Assembly: GCA_945903305.1 (NCBI GenBank)
Contig: CAMDOA010000011.1
Location: forward strand, 1 to 57,633
DNA length: 57,633 nt
DNA from: Chitinophaga pinensis
GTDB taxonomy: Bacteria > Bacteroidota > Bacteroidia > Chitinophagales > UBA10324
Direction of reading: 5' to 3'
The first letter of the stretch is position 1. Each line of letters begins with the position of its first letter. The translations under genes and the position numbers were made by a program. Under the pieces are notes generated by a model. It saw nothing but the letters and a program-made list of their open reading frames with translations. It was not told the origin of the DNA and searched no databases. Of this stretch, positions 26,982 through 38,365 are shown piece after piece.

Positions 26982-27743
26982 ATGAGAAAAAAAATAGTTG
27001 CCGGAAACTGGAAGATGCACAAAACCATTAAAGAGGGAATTGACTTAGCTGAAGATTGTATCAAATTAGCTGAGAAGGAAAAAATAAAAGAGGTGGAAAT
27101 TATTTTTTGCACACCGTTTATTCATTTACGAAAGGTATCGAAACTCACCGCAGATTTTCAGAATATTAATACCGGAGCACAAAATTGCCATTGGGAAATG
27201 CAAGGTGCTTACACCGGAGAAACTTCGTGCAGCATGATTGAAAGTTGCGGTGCATCGTATGTTATTGTTGGTCATTCGGAGCGCCGGCAGTATTTTAATG
27301 AAACGCATGAACAGCTGGCGAAAAAAGTGGATGCTGTTTTAAAACAAAATCTCACACCGATATTTTGTTGCGGCGAACCACTTGAAATTCGTGAAGCAAA
27401 CACTCACATTGAATTAATCGGAAAACAAATTCGCGAAAGTTTGTTTCATCTTGATAAAGAAACTATTTCAAAAGTGGTAATTGCCTACGAACCTGTGTGG
27501 GCAATTGGTACAGGTAAAACTGCAAGCACCGAACAGGCGCAGGAGATGCATGCATTTATTCGCAAAACACTGGCGCATCAATATGATTTCGAAACTGCTG
27601 AAAGCATTTCTATTTTATATGGTGGCAGTTGCAAGCCATCCAACTCAAAAGAATTATTTTCTCAACCGGATGTGGATGGCGGATTAATTGGTGGTGCAGC
27701 TTTAATGGCAGAAGATTTTATTGCTATTGCCGGAAGCTTTTAA
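26982..27743 (+). CDS. tpiA: Triosephosphate isomerase
   Basis: 253 residues, complete TIM barrel. N-terminal KIVAGNWKMHK (catalytic Lys), VIVGHSERRQYF (catalytic His), AYEPVWAIGTGKTA (catalytic Glu and the flexible lid) and ILYGGSCKPSN plus GGLIGGAAL phosphate-binding loops are all intact. Co-transcribed with the GlmU-like gene. Confidence 0.98.
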   Translation: MRKKIVAGNWKMHKTIKEGIDLAEDCIKLAEKEKIKEVEIIFCTPFIHLRKVSKLTADFQNINTGAQNCHWEMQGAYTGETSCSMIESCGASYVIVGHSERRQYFNETHEQLAKKVDAVLKQNLTPIFCCGEPLEIREANTHIELIGKQIRESLFHLDKETISKVVIAYEPVWAIGTGKTASTEQAQEMHAFIRKTLAHQYDFETAESISILYGGSCKPSNSKELFSQPDVDGGLIGGAALMAEDFIAIAGSF

Positions 27744-27843
27744 GTAAAATAAAAAATAGAGTGTGGCTTTAATCTGTGCGAGTTATGCAATGGAATATTG
27801 AATTGAAAAGGAAAAAGAATTTATTGCCAACCGGAGTTCAGCA

Positions 27844-28494
27844 TCACATGCCGCCCATTTTCATAATCTGATCTAAACTCATTTCAGTATAACCTGAAGT
27901 TGGAATCGCAAATACATCGTCACTAATAGAATTTAAGTTGATTTCAGTGCAACTCATCGTCATTGTTGCTCCGTTCTTTTCCATTGAATACTCCATCATT
28001 AAACCGTCAATTTTATTGTAAGGACCGTTATAATCTGATTTTCCACCCATCGAAAGTTCGTTTGTGAAATAGGCAAAAAATGATTTTCCATCCTTGGTTT
28101 TAATAATTGCCTTCTTGCAATTATATCCGGCAATTATTTTTTTATCAGCAGTAATAGTTACTTCATAGCTGTCGTCTTTTAATTTTTTATCTTCAAATTG
28201 TTTTTCATCCATAGTATATTTTATTTTTTGGCCCATCATATCCATCAGTGTTACAAATTTGTTGTCAGTAGTTTTTATTGTTTTCGTTTTCATCATACCC
28301 ATATCCATTTCAGTAGCAAACTTTTCATTTTTTACAAAAATGCTCATCTTCATATTCTGCATCATGGCCTGTGCTTGCGGATCGCTGATGCCGCTCATTT
28401 CTACATTATATTTAATGGTTCCTTCTGTAACTATTTTTTGTGCAACTACTGAATGTGTTACAACTAAAAATATAATAGCGATTACGTTTTTCAT
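27844..28494 (-). CDS. DUF4412-like secreted protein
   Basis: 216 residues with a signal peptide (to about residue 18, VVAQ). The body is beta-rich (EGTIKYNVEMSGI, YEVTITADKKIIAGYNCKKAII, then KTKDGKSFFAYFTNEL) with very Met-rich segments (QAQAMMQNMKM, TEMDMGMMKTK, SLDQIMKMGGM). The layout 'G.I.Y.v.m...kg.k.r.e...I.Gy.ckka......' is that of DUF4412/GLPGLI-like periplasmic proteins. The Met clusters might bind copper, but this is speculation. Single gene. Confidence 0.78.
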   Translation of the reverse strand: MKNVIAIIFLVVTHSVVAQKIVTEGTIKYNVEMSGISDPQAQAMMQNMKMSIFVKNEKFATEMDMGMMKTKTIKTTDNKFVTLMDMMGQKIKYTMDEKQFEDKKLKDDSYEVTITADKKIIAGYNCKKAIIKTKDGKSFFAYFTNELSMGGKSDYNGPYNKIDGLMMEYSMEKNGATMTMSCTEINLNSISDDVFAIPTSGYTEMSLDQIMKMGGM

Positions 28495-28541
28495 GATTTA
28501 TTAATTTTTTTTTATTGATGAACGAAATTAAGAAATAGTAT

Positions 28542-29321
28542 TTACCAATTTATAGGTTCCTTATTTAAAAAGGCCTTTATTCCTTTTTTACATTCTGCAG
28601 ATGATCTTGTGCGGGCATTCATTTCTGCAGCATAATCCAAAGCATTTTCAAATGAAAGTTCCTGCACTTTGCCAATCATTTCTTTGGTAATTGAAAGCGA
28701 ATGTGAAGCGACTTTATTGCAAATGGCAGTAGCAAATTCAACTACCTTATTAGAAATTTCATTCTTTGAAAAAACTGAATTTATTAAACCGATTGATACC
28801 GCCTCTGTCGCTGAAATAAGTTTTCCGGTTAGTAACAATTCTTTCGCTTTTGTTTCACCGATTTTATGAATCAAAAAAATCATCACAATTGCAGGAACAA
28901 AACCAATTTTTACTTCGGGGTATCCAAATTTTGATTCAGTATCTGCAAAGGCAAAATCACAAACTGTTACTAAGCCGCATCCACCGGCAATGGCATCACC
29001 TTCAACTTGAGCAATAATAATTTTAGGGTGGATATAGATTTGTTGAAAAAGATTTTTTAGTAACAGACTATCCGCTAAATTTTCTTCGTAGGTGTAGTTC
29101 TGAAGTTTTTGTAAGTGAGATAAATCGGCACCTCCACTGAAAACTGTTCCGCTGTTTTTTATAATTACTATTTTAACCTGCTTGTCGTTTTTGGCTTTAT
29201 TCAGCGCCTCAGTTAATTCAATAATTAATTCCGGATTTAACGCATTTCGTTTTTCAGCCCGGTTGAGTGTGAGCAATGCAATTCGGCTTTCTACTTCATA
29301 TAAAACTAATTGACTCATCAT
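28542..29321 (-). CDS. Enoyl-CoA hydratase/isomerase family protein
   Basis: 259 residues of the crotonase fold: LTLNRAEKRNALN at the start, oxyanion-hole SGGADLSHLQKL (about residues 64-75), and DAIAGGCGLVTVCDFAFAD (about 108-126). The position of the second catalytic Glu usual in hydratases appears as KFGYPEVKIGF, so hydratase activity is plausible. Likely a branched acyl-CoA or methylglutaconyl-CoA-type enzyme by resemblance; the substrate is uncertain. Two tandem ATGs (29321 and 29318); the first overlaps the comEC stop by one base. Confidence 0.92.
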   Translation of the reverse strand: MMSQLVLYEVESRIALLTLNRAEKRNALNPELIIELTEALNKAKNDKQVKIVIIKNSGTVFSGGADLSHLQKLQNYTYEENLADSLLLKNLFQQIYIHPKIIIAQVEGDAIAGGCGLVTVCDFAFADTESKFGYPEVKIGFVPAIVMIFLIHKIGETKAKELLLTGKLISATEAVSIGLINSVFSKNEISNKVVEFATAICNKVASHSLSITKEMIGKVQELSFENALDYAAEMNARTRSSAECKKGIKAFLNKEPINW

Positions 29322-31423
29322 TAAAAATGTTTAATCCAGGGTCCGTCAATTGAAAGATTATGGAGCGGTAAACTTAATTCAGCACATTGATTCTTTAACA
29401 ATTTGAAATTATAATTATTAGGTTCAGCAGTGGTTATCCACTGTTTTGAAATAAGTATATTTTGATTGTCCTGCATTTTTGTATCCGTCGTTTTCCCAAT
29501 AATAAAATCTAACTTCATATTCATTACCGCATAATTAATTTGGTTTTTACTTATGATTCCTTTTATGTTTTCAAAGGAAATAAAATTTCCAACTGTCGAA
29601 AAATTTTTCCAGGAATGAGTTACGGAATCATTAATGCTACTTAAAGGCAGAACCTGAATGTTGGATACCGGTGTGAGTTTTAGAAAGCTACTTGTATATT
29701 GATGGAAGTAATTATCATTAATAAGTGAATCATCAGCAATCAGTAAAGCATAATCTTTTGATCTGAAAATATATAAATCTCCTTTTCCAAAGTGTGTAAA
29801 CAATAACTCATTTCTTGATAAATAGTTAATGCTGGCAAAAGTGTTAATCATTATTACCAAGAGAAATGCATATAAACAGTAAATGATTTTCCGGGGGTTT
29901 TTACTTTCAGTATAATTAGAAAAATAGTAAAGAGCAATAACAACAAGCAGAAAACTTATAAATCCAAATGTTGGAATATTGAGAGTGGAAAAGGAAAATG
30001 ATTGCACCCACAGGATATACTTATTTAAAAAGAAAGTTGCGAATTTTAATAACAGACCAATAAACTCAGCGGCATAGGAAAAAGACGAAACGGCAAACAA
30101 ACCTAACCCACCAAATAAAATGCCTGTTGAAAGCGGTACTCCGATAACATTAGCAACTAAAAATAAGGTTGGAAACTGATTAAAGTAATAAAGTGTAAGC
30201 GGCAACACACCCAACTGTGCGGCCATACTTACACTGCACATTCGCCATATAAAATGCAAAACCGGATTTGTCCATTCAATTGAATTACTAAAATATTTTT
30301 CCCACACGGCAATACCAATCAATGCGGAAAATGATAATTGAAATCCGGCATCTATTAATGTAAAAGGAGTGATGAGTAATATTAAAAAGGCGGAGGAGCA
30401 TAAAGAGTCAATAATATCCATACGGCGTTTTAAATTGCGGCCAATGATTAGTAAACTAATCATGGATGATGCTCTCACTATGGAACCACCTAATCCGGTA
30501 ATCATGGCAAACATCCAGATACAACACAGTAGAATAATCATTTTTAAAATTCGTGCAGCTAAATTTCTATTCAGGAATTTTAAAAAAAACTCTAAGGTGA
30601 AATATAAAAGACCTACATGCATACCTGATACAGCCAGTATATGAATGACACCTGCCGAAGAATAGGATTGCACTATTTCAGTAGAAATTTCATCGCGATA
30701 ACCAACAGTTAAAGCCGAAACCACTGCAGCTTCGTCAGGAGAATTGACATATTTTTTAATGCATAACGCACACCAATCGCGAAAAGCAAAGGCAATTTGT
30801 AAAAGTTTAAACCCATTATTTTCATTTGTCGGAACAAATTCATGTTGTTTAAGAAATAGGGTATAATAAATATTTCGTTTGGCCAGATACCCTTTGTAAT
30901 CATATTGATATGGAATAACAGGTGCATCCAGAAACGAAGGTTTGTTTTTTACCAAAACCAAATCGCCGTATTTAAAATTTAGCGACGATTCATTAATACT
31001 AAAGTAGGCAACCGCATTTCCACTAGCATCTGTAAAATTATTGTTGATACTGACTGATTCTGTTTTAATAATGCATCGGACAAATTTTTCTTTAAATACA
31101 GGAGGTTCACTAATTCGAACAAGCAACAGTTCGGCATTAGGCCGATGCCTGAAATGATTAGCCTGATGCATATCATGCGCATTCGAAAACAGGGTGAATC
31201 CGGCAAAAAATAAAAATAAATTTGCGCTTAATCCATAAACCCAACTATACCGGATTATATACAGATATTTTTTTTGAATAAAAATATATACGATTGATTG
31301 AAGCAATAAAAAGAATAAAACAAACCATGCTGAAATTTTAATATCGAAAATATAGGCGGCAAAAAGACCGGCAGCAAGCGGCAATAATAATTTAATAAAT
31401 ACCCTTTCTTTTTTTGAATGCAC
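29321..31423 (-). CDS. ComEC/Rec2-family DNA-uptake channel protein
   Basis: 700 residues from GTG (31421-31423). Two or three N-terminal membrane segments and a DUF4131-like OB domain (about 1-190) lead into the competence membrane core, recognisable from the AVVSALTVGYRDEIS stretch, YSSAGVIHILAVSGMHVGLLYF (about 245-266) and the GLGGSIVRASSMISLLIIGR helix. The C-terminal metallo-beta-lactamase domain of Bacillus ComEC is absent; only a short remnant of about 180 residues follows the last helices, which is common in Bacteroidota. It would pass single-stranded DNA across the inner membrane. Confidence 0.92.
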   Translation of the reverse strand: MHSKKERVFIKLLLPLAAGLFAAYIFDIKISAWFVLFFLLLQSIVYIFIQKKYLYIIRYSWVYGLSANLFLFFAGFTLFSNAHDMHQANHFRHRPNAELLLVRISEPPVFKEKFVRCIIKTESVSINNNFTDASGNAVAYFSINESSLNFKYGDLVLVKNKPSFLDAPVIPYQYDYKGYLAKRNIYYTLFLKQHEFVPTNENNGFKLLQIAFAFRDWCALCIKKYVNSPDEAAVVSALTVGYRDEISTEIVQSYSSAGVIHILAVSGMHVGLLYFTLEFFLKFLNRNLAARILKMIILLCCIWMFAMITGLGGSIVRASSMISLLIIGRNLKRRMDIIDSLCSSAFLILLITPFTLIDAGFQLSFSALIGIAVWEKYFSNSIEWTNPVLHFIWRMCSVSMAAQLGVLPLTLYYFNQFPTLFLVANVIGVPLSTGILFGGLGLFAVSSFSYAAEFIGLLLKFATFFLNKYILWVQSFSFSTLNIPTFGFISFLLVVIALYYFSNYTESKNPRKIIYCLYAFLLVIMINTFASINYLSRNELLFTHFGKGDLYIFRSKDYALLIADDSLINDNYFHQYTSSFLKLTPVSNIQVLPLSSINDSVTHSWKNFSTVGNFISFENIKGIISKNQINYAVMNMKLDFIIGKTTDTKMQDNQNILISKQWITTAEPNNYNFKLLKNQCAELSLPLHNLSIDGPWIKHF

Positions 31424-31664
31424 CTATAGTATTAATTAGTGTCATGTAAAATAAATAAAATTGATGTTGAATTTTAATAACGAGCCTGAGAAATAATACT
31501 TTTTAGATTATTTGATAAAACGAACCGTTTGTTTTTAAAAGCTGCTGGAGTTTTACTTTTTTTATAAATAATAATTTCTATAAACAGATGCCGATTTTAT
31601 TTCAATTTTATAGAAAAAAAAGCTAATCAGAAAAATTTATTTATAAATAAATTCACATACTGTT

Positions 31665-32090
31665 TTATTTCTTTTTATCCAGAATGGCGTTCGTGATTCG
31701 GCTGATACACGAAAGTTTTCCTGCATCATCATAAATTTTTATTTCCCATATCATAGTTGATCTCCCTATGTGAACGGGCCGGGTAATGCCATGAACAAAA
31801 CCGGATTTTACAGCGCGAATGTGATTGGCATTTATTTCTAACCCGACACAGTTTTTTTCTTCCAGATTCAGGCATAGAACAGAGGCAATGCTGCCAAGCG
31901 ATTCGGCTAAAACCACATTTGCACCTCCGTGCAGCAATCCATGTGGTTGTTTAGTTCGCTCATTTACAGGCATCGTTGCTTTTATGTAATCATCGCCTAC
32001 TTCAGTAAATTCAATTCCGAGAAATTGCTGCATGGTGTTTTTATGGTAATCGTTCAGCAATTTTAAATCAACAGGTTTGTGCCAAATCAT
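31665..32090 (-). CDS. PaaI-type hotdog-fold thioesterase
   Basis: 141 residues of the 4HBT/PaaI family. EFTEVGDDYIKATMPV, then QPHGLLHGGANVVLAESLGS with the catalytic Asp position taken by Glu68-type ESLGS, and NANHIRAVKSGFVHG are typical. It hydrolyses an acyl- or aryl-CoA; 1,4-dihydroxy-2-naphthoyl-CoA (menaquinone synthesis) is a known substrate of close relatives, but that is inference here. Followed by an AT-only palindrome at 31634-31653. Confidence 0.92.
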   Translation of the reverse strand: MIWHKPVDLKLLNDYHKNTMQQFLGIEFTEVGDDYIKATMPVNERTKQPHGLLHGGANVVLAESLGSIASVLCLNLEEKNCVGLEINANHIRAVKSGFVHGITRPVHIGRSTMIWEIKIYDDAGKLSCISRITNAILDKKK

Positions 32091-32118
32091 AATTTATTGA
32101 TTGTTGAGGGATGTAAGT

Positions 32119-32541
32119 TTAAAGAATAAAGCGCTCCGAAATTTCAGGTGTAGGCATCAGGCAACTATCTGATTTGCCAAACCATTGGTATCGATTTCGT
32201 GCAATGATATTATAAATTCCATTGCGAATAAATTTTGGAAACAAATACAAAGGATAAAACATTTTCCATTTTCCGCCGAGCAGCATGGTGATTTTTAATG
32301 CAGCATCAGCACGGTTATAAAATTTCCCATTGTGAATTATGATAATTGTATCACCGATAATTTCTGATTCAGTATTTTCATTCAATATTTTTTTTGCAAA
32401 AGCACTTTGAAAAGGAGTGAAGCGGAATATTTTTTTGCGGTCGTGTTTCAAAATAAAATTCACACTGCGATTGCATAAATAACAAACACCATCATAAATA
32501 ATTATTGGTGAAGAAGAACTCTGATTATCGGAATTTATCAA
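32119..32541 (-). CDS. DCC-family thiol-disulfide oxidoreductase-like protein
   Basis: 140 residues. The signature YDGVCYLCNRSVNFILKHD (about residues 16-34, CxxC) with FTPFQSAFAKKIL and the DAALKITMLLGG and GIYNIIARNRYQWFGK stretches identifies DUF393/DCC proteins. The start is TTG (32539-32541); there is no ATG before the domain and a stop lies in frame just upstream. Redox partner unknown. It is 15 bases downstream of the rhodanese gene. Confidence 0.9.
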   Translation of the reverse strand: MINSDNQSSSSPIIIYDGVCYLCNRSVNFILKHDRKKIFRFTPFQSAFAKKILNENTESEIIGDTIIIIHNGKFYNRADAALKITMLLGGKWKMFYPLYLFPKFIRNGIYNIIARNRYQWFGKSDSCLMPTPEISERFIL

Positions 32542-32556
32542 ATTGAAATTTATAAA

Positions 32557-32859
32557 TCAATAACCAAATTTCGCTTTCCAGGCCTCTACACCACCAATCA
32601 GGTTGCGCACATTAGTGAATCCCTGCTGCTTCATATAAGCCTGTGCGTTAGCACTTCTTTTTCCTGATTTACAATGAACAATTATTTCATCATTCGTATG
32701 ACTTGATAATTCTTCCAGTGCTCCCGGTAAAGTGGCAAGCGGAATTAATTTTCCGCCAATATTAAATTCATCAAACTCCCATTCTTCCCGCACATCGAGT
32801 ACAATGAGGTTTTCGTTTTTATCTTTTCTTTCTTTTAATTCATCAACCGTAATATCCAT
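32557..32859 (-). CDS. Single-domain rhodanese-like protein
   Basis: 100 residues. LIVLDVREEWEFDEFNIGG and the active-site loop VHCKSGKRSANA (catalytic Cys in the 63-65 region) form a complete rhodanese domain, ending GGVEAWKAKFGY. A cytosolic sulfur carrier or transferase. It begins two bases after the stop of a T9SS-sorted protein gene and probably shares its transcript with the DCC gene. Confidence 0.95.
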   Translation of the reverse strand: MDITVDELKERKDKNENLIVLDVREEWEFDEFNIGGKLIPLATLPGALEELSSHTNDEIIVHCKSGKRSANAQAYMKQQGFTNVRNLIGGVEAWKAKFGY

Positions 32860-32861
32860 TA

Positions 32862-34724
32862 TTACATTTTTATGAAACGAGTGGTTAAAGTTTGTTTTCC
32901 CGCTTTGTCTTTCACAGTAAGCAAGTACATGCCCTGTACAAGATTTCCAACAAAAATATTCTTTACGGTTCCTTCAGAAGTTTGTATTACTCTACCTGAC
33001 AAGTCAGTAATATTTAGTTCAGCATACTTCACCCCTTGAACATTTACATGCAAAATTTCAGAAGTCGGATTCGGAAAACATTGAACTGAAATTGTATTGG
33101 CTGAAATATTTTGAGCGGAAGTAAATGGAAGTTTAGCTCCAACCACCGGCCGTATCATTGGCGAACCGATTAATTGTGATTGTGTGAATGAAAGATTTAC
33201 TGAAGTTTTATAATAAACTGATTCATGTGAATCGATGTTTTTATCAAAACCAATATTTAAATAATCCGGATAGGTTTGAAGCCAGCCCACATAAAATGTA
33301 TCGGAAATGGCAACCGGAGTCGATAAAATATAAGTGGTAAATCCATTAATACTGTCGATATAACTCGGGTGTAAAAAATCTTCTTCATATAATATTTGTT
33401 CTGATGGTAAAACCGAATTCCATACCATTAAAGATAAAAATTTATTGGTTACATCGGCATTGAGGTGCGAAAAATGGTATTGTATGGCTCTTAATGTATC
33501 AGGAATATTTGCGTAAAATTTATATGCGAGTTTTGAGCCAGATCCATACAATGCATATGCTTTTTCAGCGCTACCATCATCGTGTGCATAGTAATTAAAG
33601 AATGGTTGAATGCGATTTGAAGTATCATTTCTAGTATTAATATCAAACACATCAGAAATGATTTTGCATTTTATAAGCAATGATGCTGAATCTCCATTTA
33701 TTGTGGCTGTGTCATAGCCAGTAGAATTGTTTAGTGTTTGAAAAGTCTGAGAGAAAAAATTGAATGAATTTCCAGTAGGTAAATTTGAAAACATAGTGTC
33801 AAGAATATATGGACTAAAGGTTTCTATTGCAGAATATTTAAAATTAGCATTTATAGAATTCGATGAAATATTATGTATTACAAATGAAAAAGTAGCAGCC
33901 AATTCAGTTGTCTGATTATTTTTAAACTGTGTCCATGGCATGAACTGGTAATTTTTAAGTATAGTACCCGGAGTATAAACTGCCGCCACATCCTGCAAAA
34001 TAACATCTGCAAAATTTCTGTTTTTATCCAATCGAATATAGTCAACATGCCAGTGATCATTATTACCCGATGTGGTAGCTAAATTCCGGAATCGAAACTG
34101 AAAATCCGGATAGAAATAATCAGTTTCGTTCAGTAAAATCATCACCTGTATGAACTCAACAACAGGTGTTGAGGCATCCCCATCCATTTTCCAAACACTA
34201 TTCCAGTCACCATTTGCTTTTTTAAATTCCAATATCAATGAATCACCGGCATTTGGATAATCGCCAATGCCCATTTTCTGATAGAAAAAACTAAAATAAA
34301 CGGAATCAGCTACTGTGAGCGAATTAGTATTTATTGGCATTGATGTTAATGAATCAGCACTATAGTTTTCAGATAAATCTATCTGAACTGCTGTATCATG
34401 TGGAATTCCATATTCATCCAATCCATCAAAAGTTGCCACACCAATAGAAGGAGGCAGAATGGGATAAGTGGTGTTCACAAAACAATCTTTATCCATCCAC
34501 AAATTCTGATCAGGGTATTTATGATTCGGATCTAAAAGCGAGTAAGAAAAATCATCAATGAACGGAAGTTCTAAAGTATCAAGTGAACGCAATTGCGAAT
34601 GATGTTTGTCAAAAATTAATGCGCTGTTATATTTTAATTCACTGATAATTTCCTGTGCTGATGAATGAAGATGCAGAAAAAAAAGAAAGGTGAAGAGTGA
34701 AATGTGAAAAGTGAATTTTTGCAT
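32862..34724 (-). CDS. Secreted protein with type IX sorting domain
   Basis: 620 residues from the ATG at 34724, which begins a signal peptide (MQKFTFHISLFTFLFFLHL, cleavage near SSAQ); the frame runs to 34817 without one. The body contains beta-sandwich sequence (DDFSYSLLDPNHKYPDQNLW..., YFSFFYQKMGIGDYPNAGDSL, FRFRNLATTSGNNDHWHVDYI), resembling MAM/jelly-roll domains of gliding-motility-associated proteins. The last about 80 residues are a Por secretion tail (VQCFPNPTSEILHVNVQG... GRVIQT ... MYLLTVKDKAGKQTLTTRFIKM), which directs export by the T9SS and surface anchoring. Ligand unknown. Confidence 0.88.
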   Translation of the reverse strand: MQKFTFHISLFTFLFFLHLHSSAQEIISELKYNSALIFDKHHSQLRSLDTLELPFIDDFSYSLLDPNHKYPDQNLWMDKDCFVNTTYPILPPSIGVATFDGLDEYGIPHDTAVQIDLSENYSADSLTSMPINTNSLTVADSVYFSFFYQKMGIGDYPNAGDSLILEFKKANGDWNSVWKMDGDASTPVVEFIQVMILLNETDYFYPDFQFRFRNLATTSGNNDHWHVDYIRLDKNRNFADVILQDVAAVYTPGTILKNYQFMPWTQFKNNQTTELAATFSFVIHNISSNSINANFKYSAIETFSPYILDTMFSNLPTGNSFNFFSQTFQTLNNSTGYDTATINGDSASLLIKCKIISDVFDINTRNDTSNRIQPFFNYYAHDDGSAEKAYALYGSGSKLAYKFYANIPDTLRAIQYHFSHLNADVTNKFLSLMVWNSVLPSEQILYEEDFLHPSYIDSINGFTTYILSTPVAISDTFYVGWLQTYPDYLNIGFDKNIDSHESVYYKTSVNLSFTQSQLIGSPMIRPVVGAKLPFTSAQNISANTISVQCFPNPTSEILHVNVQGVKYAELNITDLSGRVIQTSEGTVKNIFVGNLVQGMYLLTVKDKAGKQTLTTRFIKM

Positions 34725-34828
34725 TCTGAATTTATTTATTGAATCGGTTGTGCAGCTATGAAACTCAAATGTGTTTAAAAAATTGTTTGTGGCGCAAAAG
34801 AAATATCCACGATTCATTTGGCAGTGAA

Positions 34829-35626
34829 CTACCTCGGTTCTTCTTCAGGAGTATCCAATTTAAACTGATCCAATGTGATATAGACATCTACGGCTTCTCC
34901 TAAATTTAATTTATTGTCGGCATCATTCGGCGAGGGTGTTTGCTTGTAAACTATTGCATTCAACGAATCGCCTCGCACAGTATTATCAGCTATTACTGCT
35001 CCGAGATTTAGCGATGATGCATCCAGAATAAATTTTACTTCGCGCAAAGTATGACCAATCAGTTCCGGAACTTCCACTTCCGTATTTCCTAATCCGTCAC
35101 CTAAAATCAAGTCAATGGTGGATCCTTTTTTTATGTTATCGCCAATGGTGATGTGGCGACCTCTTACCATCCAATCGAGTACCACATTCTGTGCTAAATC
35201 CGGTTTATAAATTAACTGGCCAACACGCAAACCAATATTTTCTAAAATCATTTGTGCCTGCTTCAACGAGTTGTCGGTAAGGTCGGGCATTTTTACCTGT
35301 GGAGGTATAATTGCGTTAACAGTCAGGTAAATGGTTCTTCCTTCTTTTACTTTCGAATTGGCAACGGGGATTTGTTCCAGCACAGCCAGTTTTGGTTTTT
35401 TATCATTGAAGGAAGAATCGGCAATGGCTATTTCTAAATTCCGATCTGATAATATTTGTTTTGCTTTTTCAAAACTCATTCCTGACAAATCGGGAACCGT
35501 AATAGTTTCGCCGTGTCGGGTGTAGCTGTTGAGAGCCGAAGTACCGAGCCAGAATACAATGATGAACAAGGCGATGGCGCCGAGCAAGTTGTATAGAAAA
35601 ATTCTGCTTTTAAGAAATTGCCACAT
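34829..35626 (-). CDS. Membrane-anchored protein with three PASTA domains
   Basis: 265 residues: a membrane segment (about 9-31) followed by three PASTA repeats (ITVPDLSGMSFEKAKQIL about 42; MPDLTDNSLKQAQMIL about 118; VPELIGHTLREVKFIL about 192), each closing with a '...v...v...G..I.l.v' strand. PASTA modules bind peptidoglycan fragments in Ser/Thr kinases and PBPs; here there is no kinase domain. It probably faces the periplasm and senses or binds muropeptides. It diverges from katG. Confidence 0.9.
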   Translation of the reverse strand: MWQFLKSRIFLYNLLGAIALFIIVFWLGTSALNSYTRHGETITVPDLSGMSFEKAKQILSDRNLEIAIADSSFNDKKPKLAVLEQIPVANSKVKEGRTIYLTVNAIIPPQVKMPDLTDNSLKQAQMILENIGLRVGQLIYKPDLAQNVVLDWMVRGRHITIGDNIKKGSTIDLILGDGLGNTEVEVPELIGHTLREVKFILDASSLNLGAVIADNTVRGDSLNAIVYKQTPSPNDADNKLNLGEAVDVYITLDQFKLDTPEEEPR

Positions 35627-35752
35627 ATTGATGTCGGCGGCTAAAGTCTGAAATTTTATTTAATAAAATAATTTGGGTTATGCTTGGGAGTGTTTGGAGT
35701 TGTTTAAAAAAAAATAAAGTCTGTAAAAATGATTTCTATCAGCAATGGAACA

Positions 35753-35783
35753 TTTCGGATAAAAAAATTGCTTAGTACTTTTG
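35753..35783 (+). promoter_or_regulatory. katG: Predicted katG promoter
   Basis: TTTC (35753-35756), a 19-base spacer and TACTTTTG (35776-35783, exact TAnnTTTG). The katG ATG is 36 bases downstream. I did not find a clear OxyR/PerR/Fur palindrome. Confidence 0.6.
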
Positions 35784-35804
35784 TAAACAGTTTTAGAAAA
35801 ATAA

Positions 35805-38027
<2,223 letters not shown>

Positions 38028-38114
38028 TTTTAAAATTATTTTTTGTTCTGAAAGAAATATTTGATGCAAATGATTGCAGTTGCATAAATGCGACTTCAAT
38101 TTTTTTTACTTCTG

Positions 38115-38242
38115 CAGTGTCTTACCTCAACTGTGCGATAAGCGCAGATTGGAAACAGTGGTTGGCGCATTAAATTCCACCGTGTCCTCGCTCAACTCAA
38201 GGCAATACTTGCAGAGACATAGCTGTGGAGAAGAAGAATAAA
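38115..38242 (+). repeat. Left copy of a ~120-bp diverged direct repeat
   Basis: Within the 338-base spacer after katG. The best-conserved stretch is 38172-38242, which aligns over its full 71 bases with 39105-39176 (shared blocks AAATTCC, CCGTGTCCT, CAACTCAAGG, AATACTTG, AGAGACA). An upstream subunit starting CAGTGTC at 38115 aligns more weakly with the one starting CAGTGTT at 39056. Inside the core CAAG/CTTG can pair around a six-base loop. The rest of this spacer (38243-38365) holds nothing I recognise beyond AT-rich leader sequence. Confidence 0.7.
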
Positions 38243-38365
38243 CTGGATTTTGCCTAAGGAATAAAAAAATGCTAAAGATTCTTTCCGGGCATTTCGTTTT
38301 AATAATTTTGGGGACTCGTTGTTACGGTTTGGAACGAACCGTGGTAAAAAAAATACTGAAACAAT

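Noticed and set aside
29321-31423. Truncated comEC because the beta-lactamase domain is missing
   Set aside because: Short ComEC proteins without that domain are usual in Bacteroidota and the frame ends cleanly at the next gene.
31634-31653. A perfect 20-base A/T palindrome after the thioesterase gene
   Set aside because: Made only of A and T; weak stem, expected by chance in this composition. The rest of the 31424-31664 spacer shows nothing more.
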